Positions 1-7,877 of a stretch of 64,000 nucleotides of DNA are shown piece by piece (the first letter of the stretch is position 1; each line of letters begins with the position of its first letter). The notes beneath the pieces are model-generated. The model was given only the letters and a program-made list of their open reading frames with translations. It did no database searches and was not told where the DNA came from. The stretch spans positions 2,604,001 through 2,668,000 of the forward strand of contig JBAOHZ010000009.1 in NCBI GenBank assembly GCA_037045225.1, given 5' to 3'. The position numbers were made by a program, and so were the translations under genes. This DNA comes from Nitrospira sp. (lineage in GTDB: Bacteria; Nitrospirota; Nitrospiria; Nitrospirales; Nitrospiraceae).

Positions 1-44
1 TCCAGCCCCAGGCGTTTGAGTTGTCGTTTGAGGAGCGGATGCAT
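1..44 (-). CDS. Probable sensor kinase, N-terminus only (cut by window edge)
   Basis: Only the first 14 codons are visible, reading MHPLLKRQLKRLGL, from an ATG at 44 preceded by an AAGG ribosome-binding site. The start lies 5 bp downstream of the stop of the FIST gene on the same strand, so the two are almost certainly co-transcribed. This N-terminal sequence resembles the start of PAS-type histidine kinases that often follow FIST genes, but no domain can be seen. The kinase call is inference from that short match and the neighbour. Confidence 0.45.
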   Translation of the reverse strand, partial: MHPLLKRQLKRLGL

Positions 45-49
45 GGACC

Positions 50-1198
50 TTATGCTTCGGTGATCGTCGTCAGCGTCATGGTTTGATTGTGAAGGTCGCA
101 CGTGCCGCTTTGGTACGGCGAGATCTCCCCGTAGGAGTAAAATCCAATCTGCCGGCTGCCTTTCGGCAGAATCTCTAATGCCGCCTCGACCTCTTCCTCC
201 GACCGTTCGCCAAGCACCAAGCGGCGACCGACACAGCTGATCGCGATACAGAGGGTTGGCGAATTCGAGGGTAGGCTGTTGTGACTGTTGATTGTGAGTG
301 TGGCGGCTTCGGATGCGCCCTGAATCAGCCGATCGAAATTTGCGCGCATGAGTTGCGCGAAAACGCCTTCCGGAATGTCTCCGGCAAATGTCATGGATTG
401 GGTGGCTTCGTCCACGGCCAGGATGGTGCGGACCAGAACTTTCCCCTCCGTCTGCGAGGTTCTGATTGCAAGAGGGAACAGGAGGCCGGTGGCGGGCAGT
501 CCGGAGGCGCGCTCTCCAAGATATTCCTTGTACAGTTCCAACGCGGGACGACCGTCCAGTTGATACAGCACGTTCCCGCTGGATTTGGTGACCTGCCGTT
601 CCGGTCCGAATTTGTCCCATCCGCCTTTGGAGCCATGCCCCAACCGGATGTGGTCGCCATAAAAGCCGACGGCGGTCACATAGCCGCTCTGTGGCGTACG
701 ATCTTTCAGCACCCAGGTTTGTTTGAACTGAGTCCCATCGCCGGCGAGCCCACCGGTGACGACGACGGAGTCTCCGAGCGTGTCATTGAGGCCTTTGACG
801 AGCTCACTCCCGTTGACATTCAGGCCATCGGACAGAACCAGGACGCCTCGCAGCGAGGGTTGTTTGAGCTGCTGAGCGATGGCGCATCCCGCGGCGTAGG
901 AACTCTGAGGGGATGGGACGGCTGCTTCGGCTGTGCGAAGGGGTGTTTGCTCAAACTGTACGGCGGCGACGACCAGGCTATTATCCGAGATCTCGTTCCC
1001 ATGAATTTCTCCGGAGGTCGAACAACCCATCACGTGACTCCGGGGGCAGGCCTTCAGTACCTCCGCCATGCGGTCCGGGGTATCGAGCAAATTCGATGCG
1101 CCGAACAGGAGCAGGAGGGTTTGGTCGGAATCCAGGGCTGAAAGGGACTCAGAGGACCAGGGGGCGCCGAGTTTGAGACAGGTCGTTGTGACGCGCAT
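50..1198 (-). CDS. FIST-domain sensory protein
   Basis: The 382-residue protein fits the FIST N-terminal domain (about residues 25-220) followed by the FIST C-terminal domain (about 225-365). FIST domains are predicted small-ligand sensors, possibly for amino acids, usually linked to histidine kinases or methyl-accepting proteins. No signal peptide or membrane segment is visible, so it is probably cytoplasmic. The ATG at 1198 has a strong AAGGAG site just upstream. The next gene starts 5 bp after its stop and looks like a kinase, which suggests that FIST senses and the kinase transmits. The ligand is unknown. Confidence 0.85.
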   Translation of the reverse strand: MRVTTTCLKLGAPWSSESLSALDSDQTLLLLFGASNLLDTPDRMAEVLKACPRSHVMGCSTSGEIHGNEISDNSLVVAAVQFEQTPLRTAEAAVPSPQSSYAAGCAIAQQLKQPSLRGVLVLSDGLNVNGSELVKGLNDTLGDSVVVTGGLAGDGTQFKQTWVLKDRTPQSGYVTAVGFYGDHIRLGHGSKGGWDKFGPERQVTKSSGNVLYQLDGRPALELYKEYLGERASGLPATGLLFPLAIRTSQTEGKVLVRTILAVDEATQSMTFAGDIPEGVFAQLMRANFDRLIQGASEAATLTINSHNSLPSNSPTLCIAISCVGRRLVLGERSEEEVEAALEILPKGSRQIGFYSYGEISPYQSGTCDLHNQTMTLTTITEA

Positions 1199-1616
1199 AT
1201 CGGGAGTCTCCTTTTAATGATCTGTGGGCCAGAGCCGGTTCATTGAGACGGTGGAAGTGTCGGCGTTTAGGGCTCTGGAAGTGGCACGTTTCTGCGATTC
1301 TCCCAGGTGTGCGGGGTGTCGACATGTTGGCGTTGTCTGTCGCTGCGCCGCGTTGCGGGCAGAAGCTCGGCCAGTGCGTCGATCTTTGGCCGGCTCAGCA
1401 AGAGATTCATGCTGAAATGTCCTGATAGTTCATGTGGTTAGACGTCCAGTCCGGAGGCATTCCCCTACGTAGCCATAGGTCTCGGCACACCTGTATCGGT
1501 AGAAAATGGGCGAAACTAAAGAGAGAATGTCGGTCGGCAAGATGCTGATTTTAACGGGAAGAAGCGATTACACGCGTGACAGCGAAGTGGCAGGCCTATG
1601 TCTAGTACGTGTGTAT
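1199..1616. other. Intergenic stretch without a recognisable gene
   Basis: About 420 bp between two minus-strand genes. Short reading frames exist on both strands, but none has a convincing ribosome-binding site with family-like sequence. The promoter of the FIST gene should lie here; no hexamer pair is good enough to name. No clear terminator was seen. Confidence 0.5.
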
Positions 1617-2315
1617 TTAGTGATGGTGATGGTGGCACTCGGGACCGTGGACATGAGTCGGTTCTTGGGGGGGCGGGGTGAGTTGGCCCGGGAGCACTAT
1701 CCGGCTGGGGTCGTGTTGCTTGGTCAGGTGTTCCGCAATCTCGGGGTGGAAAGCCTTCACGTAGCCGATCATGCCATTCAGGAAACGGCGCGATTGAAAA
1801 TCTTGGCCGGAAAATTCGGTCAGGATTGCGACAGCGCGGTCGAGTATTTCCGGGGCTGAGCCTGGATCCGTGACTTGCTGGGGCTGTTGTTTGACAAACG
1901 CGTCGTATTCCTTCTTGAGACGTTCCGCGAACACCGGCATGGGGGCAGACGGCACATGGAGGGGGCTCAAGGTCCGGCGCAGGGCTTGGATGGCGGCAAA
2001 CACTTCGGCATCTTGGCCGTCTCGCCGGTCATGGAAGTAGCCGAAGGTCACCACCTCAATGAGGTTGAACAGCGCGGCGGCTTTCTCGCCTCCCGTGACA
2101 CTCAATTGCCGGTACAGCTCCCGTCGGACCGGGGCGAACTGCTCGCCCAGCCGCTTCTGCTGGTAGTCGCTTCCGATGTCAAGATAGCCGCAGTCGGGAG
2201 GACAGGCGATCCGTGTCAGGCGGTGTTCTCCGCAGCATTGGCTGCAGATCAATCCGGTGAGGGCTGGACAGGAACGTTTACCCTTGCGCTGCTTGCAGTA
2301 GACACATTGGCTCAT
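1617..2315 (-). CDS. Cysteine-rich N-terminal, natural histidine-tailed protein of unknown function
   Basis: The 232-residue protein opens with a cluster of eight cysteines within 42 residues (C4, C7, C16, C24, C27, C28, C38, C42), suggesting a double zinc-ribbon-like fold. The middle is helical and unrecognised. The last residues read HVHGPECHHHHH, an encoded run of five histidines that is natural, not a vector tag. Both ends therefore look suited to metal binding. Its ATG overlaps the stop of the upstream beta-propeller gene by 4 bp (ATGA), so the two are translationally coupled. I do not recognise a named family with certainty. Confidence 0.75.
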   Translation of the reverse strand: MSQCVYCKQRKGKRSCPALTGLICSQCCGEHRLTRIACPPDCGYLDIGSDYQQKRLGEQFAPVRRELYRQLSVTGGEKAAALFNLIEVVTFGYFHDRRDGQDAEVFAAIQALRRTLSPLHVPSAPMPVFAERLKKEYDAFVKQQPQQVTDPGSAPEILDRAVAILTEFSGQDFQSRRFLNGMIGYVKAFHPEIAEHLTKQHDPSRIVLPGQLTPPPQEPTHVHGPECHHHHH

Positions 2316-3346
2316 TTGCGGGGAGGTCCTTCCTTGTCGGATTTCTTTGGTTCGACGAAGCCATAGTCCGCCAGTGTGCGTTTGGCTCGATCACCTGAGG
2401 AGGCTGTCGGCGATTCGAGGCCATTGACCTCGGCCGCATTGGAGTCTTGGTAGGGGACAAGAATGAGGTGGTTCACCCGGTCGATGCCCACATCGGAGGG
2501 ACCTGGCAGATACTCCGCGATCACCTGAAACTTTCCGTTCGGAAGCATGCGCCAGATCTTGCCCTTTGTTCCATCCGAGACGTACATGCTGCCCCACCGG
2601 TCGAAATCCACACCGCTGAGGTTTTGGAATCGCCCGGTGAAAAACCCATTCGAGGCCAGTTCGGTGAGAGTTCCTTCCTGGGTGACGTCGAAAATCTTTC
2701 CGGAATCATAACTGACGACGACAAGATGTCCGGTCTTGGGGTGCACGGCCACGCCTGAAGGTCCGGCGAGATGTGCGCCGGAGAGATACAGGGACAAGGC
2801 CAATGTTGGCGCCAGGTCCACGCGATAGATCGCATTGCCGCCCTGGTCGGCGAGGTACAGATGCCCGTGCCCGTCGGAGGCCACATCCGTGAGCGACTGG
2901 GCGGCGCCGCCGGCAGCGGGATGTGGGAGCGCCAGCGTGGCGAGGGGGGCTCCCGTGGTTTTGTCGAAAGCGCGCAGGGTATCCAGGTCGGTAACATAGA
3001 GGACGTCATCAACCACGACCATGCCCTTGGGGGCATGGAGCGTGACATCTCCGCGGCCGCCCTCAATGAATTTGAACGCGGTGATCCGGCCGTCGTCGCT
3101 CAGTTTGGTGATGAAGCCATTGTTATCGCGGGCGTCGGATTCGCCGTTGATGTTCGAAATGAAATAGGACCTTGTTGCGGGATCGGCGAGGAAGCTGTGG
3201 GGGGATTCCAGCCCACTGACTTGGAGCGCCCACGCCCCCCCAGTATGGAGTAGCATTCCAATAGCCAGCGCCAGCGCCGGACCGAAGCGACGGCGGGGCA
3301 CGGGCCGATGGAAACGGTTGTGACAGATGGTCGTGGAAATCATCAA
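2312..3346 (-). CDS. Exported NHL/SMP-30-like beta-propeller protein
   Basis: The 344-residue protein has an N-terminal arginine-rich stretch and a hydrophobic segment (about 23-40, ending near AWA-LQ), consistent with a signal peptide. The rest contains repeated strands typical of NHL/SMP-30 six-bladed propellers, for example GVAVHPKTGHLVVVSYDSG and GVDFDRWGSMYVSDG. Such proteins act as periplasmic lactonases, binding scaffolds or substrate-recognition domains; no catalytic set can be assigned. It overlaps the downstream cysteine-rich gene by 4 bp. It is divergent from folD with about 250 bp between them. Confidence 0.75.
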   Translation of the reverse strand: MMISTTICHNRFHRPVPRRRFGPALALAIGMLLHTGGAWALQVSGLESPHSFLADPATRSYFISNINGESDARDNNGFITKLSDDGRITAFKFIEGGRGDVTLHAPKGMVVVDDVLYVTDLDTLRAFDKTTGAPLATLALPHPAAGGAAQSLTDVASDGHGHLYLADQGGNAIYRVDLAPTLALSLYLSGAHLAGPSGVAVHPKTGHLVVVSYDSGKIFDVTQEGTLTELASNGFFTGRFQNLSGVDFDRWGSMYVSDGTKGKIWRMLPNGKFQVIAEYLPGPSDVGIDRVNHLILVPYQDSNAAEVNGLESPTASSGDRAKRTLADYGFVEPKKSDKEGPPRK

Positions 3347-3530
3347 CGAAGGTATCGCACAGAAGATTCTGCTGGTGCATCGTAGCCAAGGGCCTCCGAG
3401 ACTGTCAAGGAAGCCGCCGGATCACGCATAGAGACAGGTTGGCCGACGGAGTCATGTCGACAAGCTCCGCCCTGCCGGATCTCGCGTTTCGCACGGAGCC
3501 AGACTCGAGGCCTCACTAGCTCCTGCCTCG

Positions 3531-3560
3531 TTGACTTGTTGAAAAATTGCCTGCTATGGT
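3531..3560 (+). promoter_or_regulatory. Candidate sigma-70 promoter of folD
   Basis: TTGACT (3531-3536) and TATGGT (3555-3560) are separated by 18 bp. Transcription would begin near 3567, giving a leader of about 35 nt before the GTG at 3601. The position also argues against a longer FolD starting at 3547, which would lie inside the promoter. Confidence 0.5.
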
Positions 3561-3600
3561 GCCGACACTTTTCGCTTCTATTCAGGCCAGGGAGGATATC

Positions 3601-4461
3601 GTGGCAGCTCGTATCATCGATGGGAAGGCGTTGGCACAACAGGTTCGTGAAGGACTCGCGAAAGAGTCCGCGGCGGTATTGGCCAAAACGGGGATGAAGC
3701 CGGGATTGGCTACGATCTTGGTGGGTGACGATCCCGCCTCGCATCTCTATGTCAAAAGCAAACAGAAGGCCTGCGACGCAGCGGGCATCTATATCGATGA
3801 CTCGAAGTTGCCTGCCAGCACGACTCAGGCTGAGCTGTTGGCACTGATTGCCCAGAAGAATGCCGATCCGAAGATCCACGGCATTCTGGTGCAGCTGCCG
3901 CTGCCGAAACATATCGACAGTAAGGTGGTGCTTGACGCAGTGTCCGCCCAAAAGGATGCCGACGGGTTTCACCCCTACAACTTCGGTCGCCTCGTCGAGG
4001 GGAGCCCCATTTTTGAGGCGTGCACGCCGAAGGGGGTCATCAAGATGATCGAGTCGACCGGCGTGTCGATCGAGGGCAAGCGGGCGGTGGTGCTCGGCCG
4101 CAGCAACATCGTCGGCAAACCGCTCGCACTTATGTTGCTCCACCGCAACGCCACGGTCACGATTTGCCACTCCAAGACAAAAGACCTTCCGGCCGTGTGT
4201 CGTGAGGCGGACTTGCTGTTGGTGGCGATCGGTAAAGCCAAATTTGTGACGGCCGATATGGTGCGCGACGGCGCGGTTGTGATCGATGTCGGAACGAACC
4301 GCCTGCCGGACGGCAAAGTGGTGGGGGATGTCGATTTCGAGTCGGTCAGCCAGAAGGCCGGGTGGATCAGCCCGGTTCCCGGCGGCGTCGGCCCGATGAC
4401 GATTGCGATGTTGCTCGACAATACGGTTGAATCTGCTAAGAGAATGGCAGGGATGAAATAG
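3601..4461 (+). CDS. folD: Bifunctional methylene-THF dehydrogenase / methenyl-THF cyclohydrolase FolD
   Basis: FolD interconverts 5,10-methylene-THF and 10-formyl-THF in the cytoplasm using NADP. The GTG at 3601 (VAARIIDGKAL) is preferred: a GGGAGGA site lies 5 bp upstream and the 286-residue product matches the family length. With this start the catalytic tyrosine and lysine are Y50 and K54 (YVKSKQKA), the family positions. GRSNIVGKP marks the dinucleotide site and PVPGGVGPMT the C-terminal signature. It precedes metF and panB, which use the same methylene-THF pool. Confidence 0.97.
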   Translation: MAARIIDGKALAQQVREGLAKESAAVLAKTGMKPGLATILVGDDPASHLYVKSKQKACDAAGIYIDDSKLPASTTQAELLALIAQKNADPKIHGILVQLPLPKHIDSKVVLDAVSAQKDADGFHPYNFGRLVEGSPIFEACTPKGVIKMIESTGVSIEGKRAVVLGRSNIVGKPLALMLLHRNATVTICHSKTKDLPAVCREADLLLVAIGKAKFVTADMVRDGAVVIDVGTNRLPDGKVVGDVDFESVSQKAGWISPVPGGVGPMTIAMLLDNTVESAKRMAGMK

Positions 4462-4630
4462 GGGCGATCGAGACACTCGCGTTCCTCGCGGACCGCGCAC
4501 GATCAGACGGTGCGTGATCGATGCGCACAGCCGAGAGGTTCCACCATTTCTATTTCGAGCTAGTGCGAGTGAGCAGGCAGGGATAGGCGAGAAGGATAGG
4601 GGAATTATACAACATGCGGGGGAGATGTAG

Positions 4631-5521
4631 ATGAGCCGAGAGCCGCGGCGACTCAAAGAGGTATTGGCCCAGGGGCAATTTGCCGTCACGGTGGAATATA
4701 ACCCGCCGAAAGGCACGAACCTGACCCATGTGGTTGAGAGTGCCAAGTCGCTCGTCGGGCGCGTGCACGGGGTGAATGTCACCGACAATACGGCGGCGAT
4801 CGTACGAGCCGGGTCGTTGCCGGTCTGCCGTGTGTTATATGAGCTGGGGCATGACCCGGTGATGCAGTTGACCTGCCGGGATCGCAATCGTATCGCCATG
4901 CAATCCGATCTCATGGGTGCGCACATCCTGGGCATCCGGAATATCCTGTGTCTGACCGGGGACTACCCCACCGTAGGCGACCATAAAGAAGCGAAGCCGG
5001 TGTACGACCTGGATTCCGTTCAAGTCATGCAACTGGTAACGGGCTTGAACAACGGGAAGGACTATGCGGGCAATAAGCTCGACGGGGCCACCGCCTTTAC
5101 GATCGGCGGGGCCGTGACTCCTGAAGCCGATCCGCTCGGCCCGATGTTGGTCAAATTCGAGGTCAAGGTGCGGGCCGGTGCCGAATTCTTTCAAACCCAG
5201 GCGGTGTATCAGCCTGAACAATTCAAAACGTTCATGCAGGCGGTGCGTCCGTTCAAAGTGAAAGTGCTCGCCGGAATTCTGTTGCTGCGCAGTGCCAAGA
5301 TGGCAGAATTCATGAACGCCAACATTCCAGGCGTCTGTGTGCCGCAGGATATGATCGATGAAATGCGCGCCGCAGGCGACAAGCGCGCGCTCGATGTCGG
5401 TGTTGAGATCGCCGTACGCACCATCAAAGCGGTGCGGCCTTACTGCGACGGTGTACACATCATGGCGATTAAATCGACGGAACGGCTGCCGGAAATTCTC
5501 ACAAAAGCAGAGCTGGGGTGA
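4631..5521 (+). CDS. metF: 5,10-methylene-THF reductase (MetF-type)
   Basis: The 296-residue protein fits the MTHFR TIM-barrel family, which reduces methylene-THF to methyl-THF with FAD. E22 in VTVEYNPPKG corresponds to the catalytic glutamate near the N-terminus, and LTCRDRNR and ILCLTGDYP are the conserved folate and FAD loops. The ATG at 4631 has a GGGGAG site. The gene lies 169 bp after folD and its TGA overlaps the panB ATG (TGATG). It lacks the cysteine-rich C-terminal extension seen in some acetogen-type relatives, but a free-standing version of that extension is encoded at 11831-12079. Confidence 0.95.
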   Translation: MSREPRRLKEVLAQGQFAVTVEYNPPKGTNLTHVVESAKSLVGRVHGVNVTDNTAAIVRAGSLPVCRVLYELGHDPVMQLTCRDRNRIAMQSDLMGAHILGIRNILCLTGDYPTVGDHKEAKPVYDLDSVQVMQLVTGLNNGKDYAGNKLDGATAFTIGGAVTPEADPLGPMLVKFEVKVRAGAEFFQTQAVYQPEQFKTFMQAVRPFKVKVLAGILLLRSAKMAEFMNANIPGVCVPQDMIDEMRAAGDKRALDVGVEIAVRTIKAVRPYCDGVHIMAIKSTERLPEILTKAELG

Positions 5522-6309
5522 TGACTGTCCCTGACTTGCAGAAGTGCAAGCGCGATAGGCGGAAGATCACAGTTGTCACCGCGTACGACGCGCTGTTTGC
5601 ACGCATTGTCGAACAGGCGGGCATCGACGTGATTCTGGTGGGTGATTCTCTGGGTGTGGTGGTACAGGGCAAGTCCAATACCCTCGCGGTCACAATGGAG
5701 GAGATGCTGTACCACACCAAGCTGGTGGTCGGAGCCACTCAGCGGTCGTTGGTGATCGGCGATATGCCCTTTCTGTCTTATCAGGTCAGCCAGGAAGAGG
5801 CGCTTCGAAACGCCGGCCGGTTCATTCAGGCCGGAGCCCACGCCGTGAAGCTGGAAGGTGGGGCGGCGATGGCGGATCGTGTGTCGGCGATCGTGAAGAT
5901 CGGTATCCCTGTGATGGGGCATCTCGGAATGACGCCTCAATCGGTCCATCAGTACGGGGGGTATAAGGTCCAGGGGAAGGGCAAAGATCGGGCGCAGCAA
6001 CTGCTTGAAGATGCGCAAGCATTGGAAGCCGCCGGGGCTATGGGGATCGTCCTGGAAGCGATTCCATCGGGGTTGGCGAAGGCCGTGACGGAAGCGCTCA
6101 CGATTCCGACGATCGGTATTGGCGCCGGCCCGCATTGCGACGGTCAGGTGCTGGTGCTGTATGACCTGCTGGGTTTATTCGATGAGTTTGTGCCGAAATT
6201 CGTCAAGCCCTATGCCCATCTGAAGGTAGATGCCATCCAAGCTCTCCGCCGCTACAAGGATGAAGTTGAGCAGGGGACCTTTCCCTCCGACTCTGAAAGT
6301 TATCACTAG
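5521..6309 (+). CDS. panB: 3-methyl-2-oxobutanoate hydroxymethyltransferase (ketopantoate synthesis)
   Basis: PanB adds a hydroxymethyl group from methylene-THF to 2-oxoisovalerate, the first committed step of pantothenate and CoA synthesis. The 262-residue sequence carries the Mg-binding aspartate in VGDSLG (D42), the VIGDMPF and KLEGG motifs, and the catalytic glutamate in VLEAIPS. The ATG at 5521 overlaps the metF stop; a GTG one codon earlier (5518) is also possible. Grouping with folD and metF puts three methylene-THF enzymes together. CoA demand in an rTCA organism is high, though that link is inference. Confidence 0.97.
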   Translation: MTVPDLQKCKRDRRKITVVTAYDALFARIVEQAGIDVILVGDSLGVVVQGKSNTLAVTMEEMLYHTKLVVGATQRSLVIGDMPFLSYQVSQEEALRNAGRFIQAGAHAVKLEGGAAMADRVSAIVKIGIPVMGHLGMTPQSVHQYGGYKVQGKGKDRAQQLLEDAQALEAAGAMGIVLEAIPSGLAKAVTEALTIPTIGIGAGPHCDGQVLVLYDLLGLFDEFVPKFVKPYAHLKVDAIQALRRYKDEVEQGTFPSDSESYH

Positions 6310-6467
6310 CCGGTTGCCGCTCTCTCATAGCTACGATTAGCTACTGTCTCGTCTCGCATCACTCCTTCCCGTTGCCTCAGGCCATGTCTTGGGTCTCTGC
6401 CCCACGCGGACTGATCGGCTGACGGTGTTACGCTGTGTTGCTGCTGTCACCAAGAACCAGGGATTGC

Positions 6468-7007
6468 TCACAAGGTCCCTTGTACTGATTGCCCGTTGCC
6501 GTAGGTTTCTAATCGAATACGCACGTTTGGCCGGCTTGTGTTGCCCATCCACACTGTGACGTCCTGGGCGAACATTTCGATATCAAGCCCCATGTAGGGG
6601 GTGGGGCAGTTCTTCAGGCGTAAGAGCCCGTAGCGGGCAAGGTTGTGGGCGGCCGATTCATTGCCAAGTGCCCGCTTGAGATGGGCGGCGGCGAACTGAA
6701 TGAGGGCTTGGAAGAAGTTGCCTGCCGTAGTTGTGCGTCCGCACGCATGCCATAGGCCCTCCAACACTTCATGCGCTTCCCACCAATAGGCGAAGTTGTA
6801 CAGATCGATCGCATACAGATAGTCCTTCGAGTGCGACCAGTGGTCGTGTTCACACGGGCGCGGGAGCGATTCCGGTTGTCCGAAGGAATGTTCCAGTGGA
6901 TTGTGACGGGGATGCGGAGTCAGCCCTGGGAGGAACCGGTAGGTCGGCAGCAGCCTCCTGCTGTAGCGGGGCCAACCGACCGTAACTGGCGGCTCACTTG
7001 CCTCCAC
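6468..7007 (-). CDS. DUF309 family protein
   Basis: The C-terminal two thirds contain the DUF309 signature, with WWEAHEVLEGLWHACG and FFQALIQFAAAHLK, which carries histidine and glutamate residues of a small helical bundle. The function of the family is not known. The frame stays open far upstream, but that part overlaps apaH in another frame. The GTG at 7007, with a GAGG about 6 bp before it, gives a 179-residue protein that overlaps the apaH stop by 14 bp. Other GTG codons nearby are possible. It is probably co-transcribed with apaH. Confidence 0.75.
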   Translation of the reverse strand: MEASEPPVTVGWPRYSRRLLPTYRFLPGLTPHPRHNPLEHSFGQPESLPRPCEHDHWSHSKDYLYAIDLYNFAYWWEAHEVLEGLWHACGRTTTAGNFFQALIQFAAAHLKRALGNESAAHNLARYGLLRLKNCPTPYMGLDIEMFAQDVTVWMGNTSRPNVRIRLETYGNGQSVQGTL

Positions 7008-7812
7008 GCGTTTCCTCACAACGCACTTGAAAGATCTTCCGGTCCTCCAGTCGCACTGCGGTGAGTTGTCGCCCATACACGCAGCCGCTATCCAGTCCGA
7101 GCAGATTTTCTGAGACGTGTAAGCCCATTGCGGCCCAATGTCCGAACACAATCGCTGCGGTCGCATTGCGGCGATCCGGAACATCGAACCAGGGGTGAAA
7201 TCCTTGGGGTGTGAGTTTCGGGGGGCCGGAGAAGGTTGATTCCATGACACCGTCGTCGGAGCAGGTTCGTAGTCGGGTCAAGACTTTCGTGATGGTGGCA
7301 ACGCGCACAGGGCCTCTTAGATCGGGAGCCCACTGCAAATGACCGCTGGGGTGAAGGGCGCGTAGCATTGCGCTGAATTGTTCTCCGCGCAGCGCCGTTT
7401 CGGCTTCCATGGCCAATTGCCGGGCCTCCTCGATCGTCCAGTGCGGCAAGAGCCCGGCATGGACGAGTACATAGGAGCCCTCTCGATAGAGCAAGGGTTG
7501 TTGTCTGAGCCAGGCCGTGAGTTCGTCGCAATCCGGGGCGTTCAGGACTTGGCTCAGCGTATCATCGCGGCGCAGGGGTGCCAGGCCGGCCGCAGCGGCC
7601 AACAGGAACAGGTCGTGATTGCCGAGTACGGTGACCGCTGCCGGCCCGAGCCCGCGAATATATCGCAGAACACCGAGTGAATCCGGCCCGCGATTGACGA
7701 GGTCCCCTACGAACCAGAGACGATCCTGTGCCGGATTGAATCCAATCGTCTTCGTGAGTTGCCTGAGCGAGGCAAAGCAGCCTTGCACATCGCCGATTGC
7801 ATAGGTAGCCAT
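6994..7812 (-). CDS. apaH: Symmetrical bis(5'-nucleosyl)-tetraphosphatase ApaH
   Basis: ApaH splits Ap4A into two ADP, removing a stress-linked nucleotide. The metallophosphatase motifs are plain: GDVQGC near the N-terminus, VGDLVNRGPDS, LGNHD and a late FGHWA. The ATG at 7812 (MATYAIGDVQG) gives 272 residues, the family length; upstream in-frame codons look non-coding. No strong ribosome-binding site precedes it. Its end overlaps the DUF309 gene by 14 bp, so the two are likely one unit. Confidence 0.95.
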   Translation of the reverse strand: MATYAIGDVQGCFASLRQLTKTIGFNPAQDRLWFVGDLVNRGPDSLGVLRYIRGLGPAAVTVLGNHDLFLLAAAAGLAPLRRDDTLSQVLNAPDCDELTAWLRQQPLLYREGSYVLVHAGLLPHWTIEEARQLAMEAETALRGEQFSAMLRALHPSGHLQWAPDLRGPVRVATITKVLTRLRTCSDDGVMESTFSGPPKLTPQGFHPWFDVPDRRNATAAIVFGHWAAMGLHVSENLLGLDSGCVYGRQLTAVRLEDRKIFQVRCEETRGGK

Positions 7813-7877
7813 GGCTGGGTGCAGACTAGCGCGGTCGTTGTGCGTTCGCAAGTCACAAACACTGTGCAGAGGTGGGC

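Noticed and set aside
281..1141. Long plus-strand reading frame (286 codons) opposite the FIST gene
   Set aside because: It is the antisense shadow of a well-supported FIST protein; no ribosome-binding site and no family-like sequence.
2771..3253. Plus-strand frame of 160 codons across the beta-propeller gene
   Set aside because: Shadow frame without a start signal; the minus-strand protein has a signal peptide and propeller repeats.
3343..4935. Long minus-strand frame (530 codons) across folD
   Set aside because: Antisense to folD and the metF start, with arginine- and histidine-rich composition typical of shadows.
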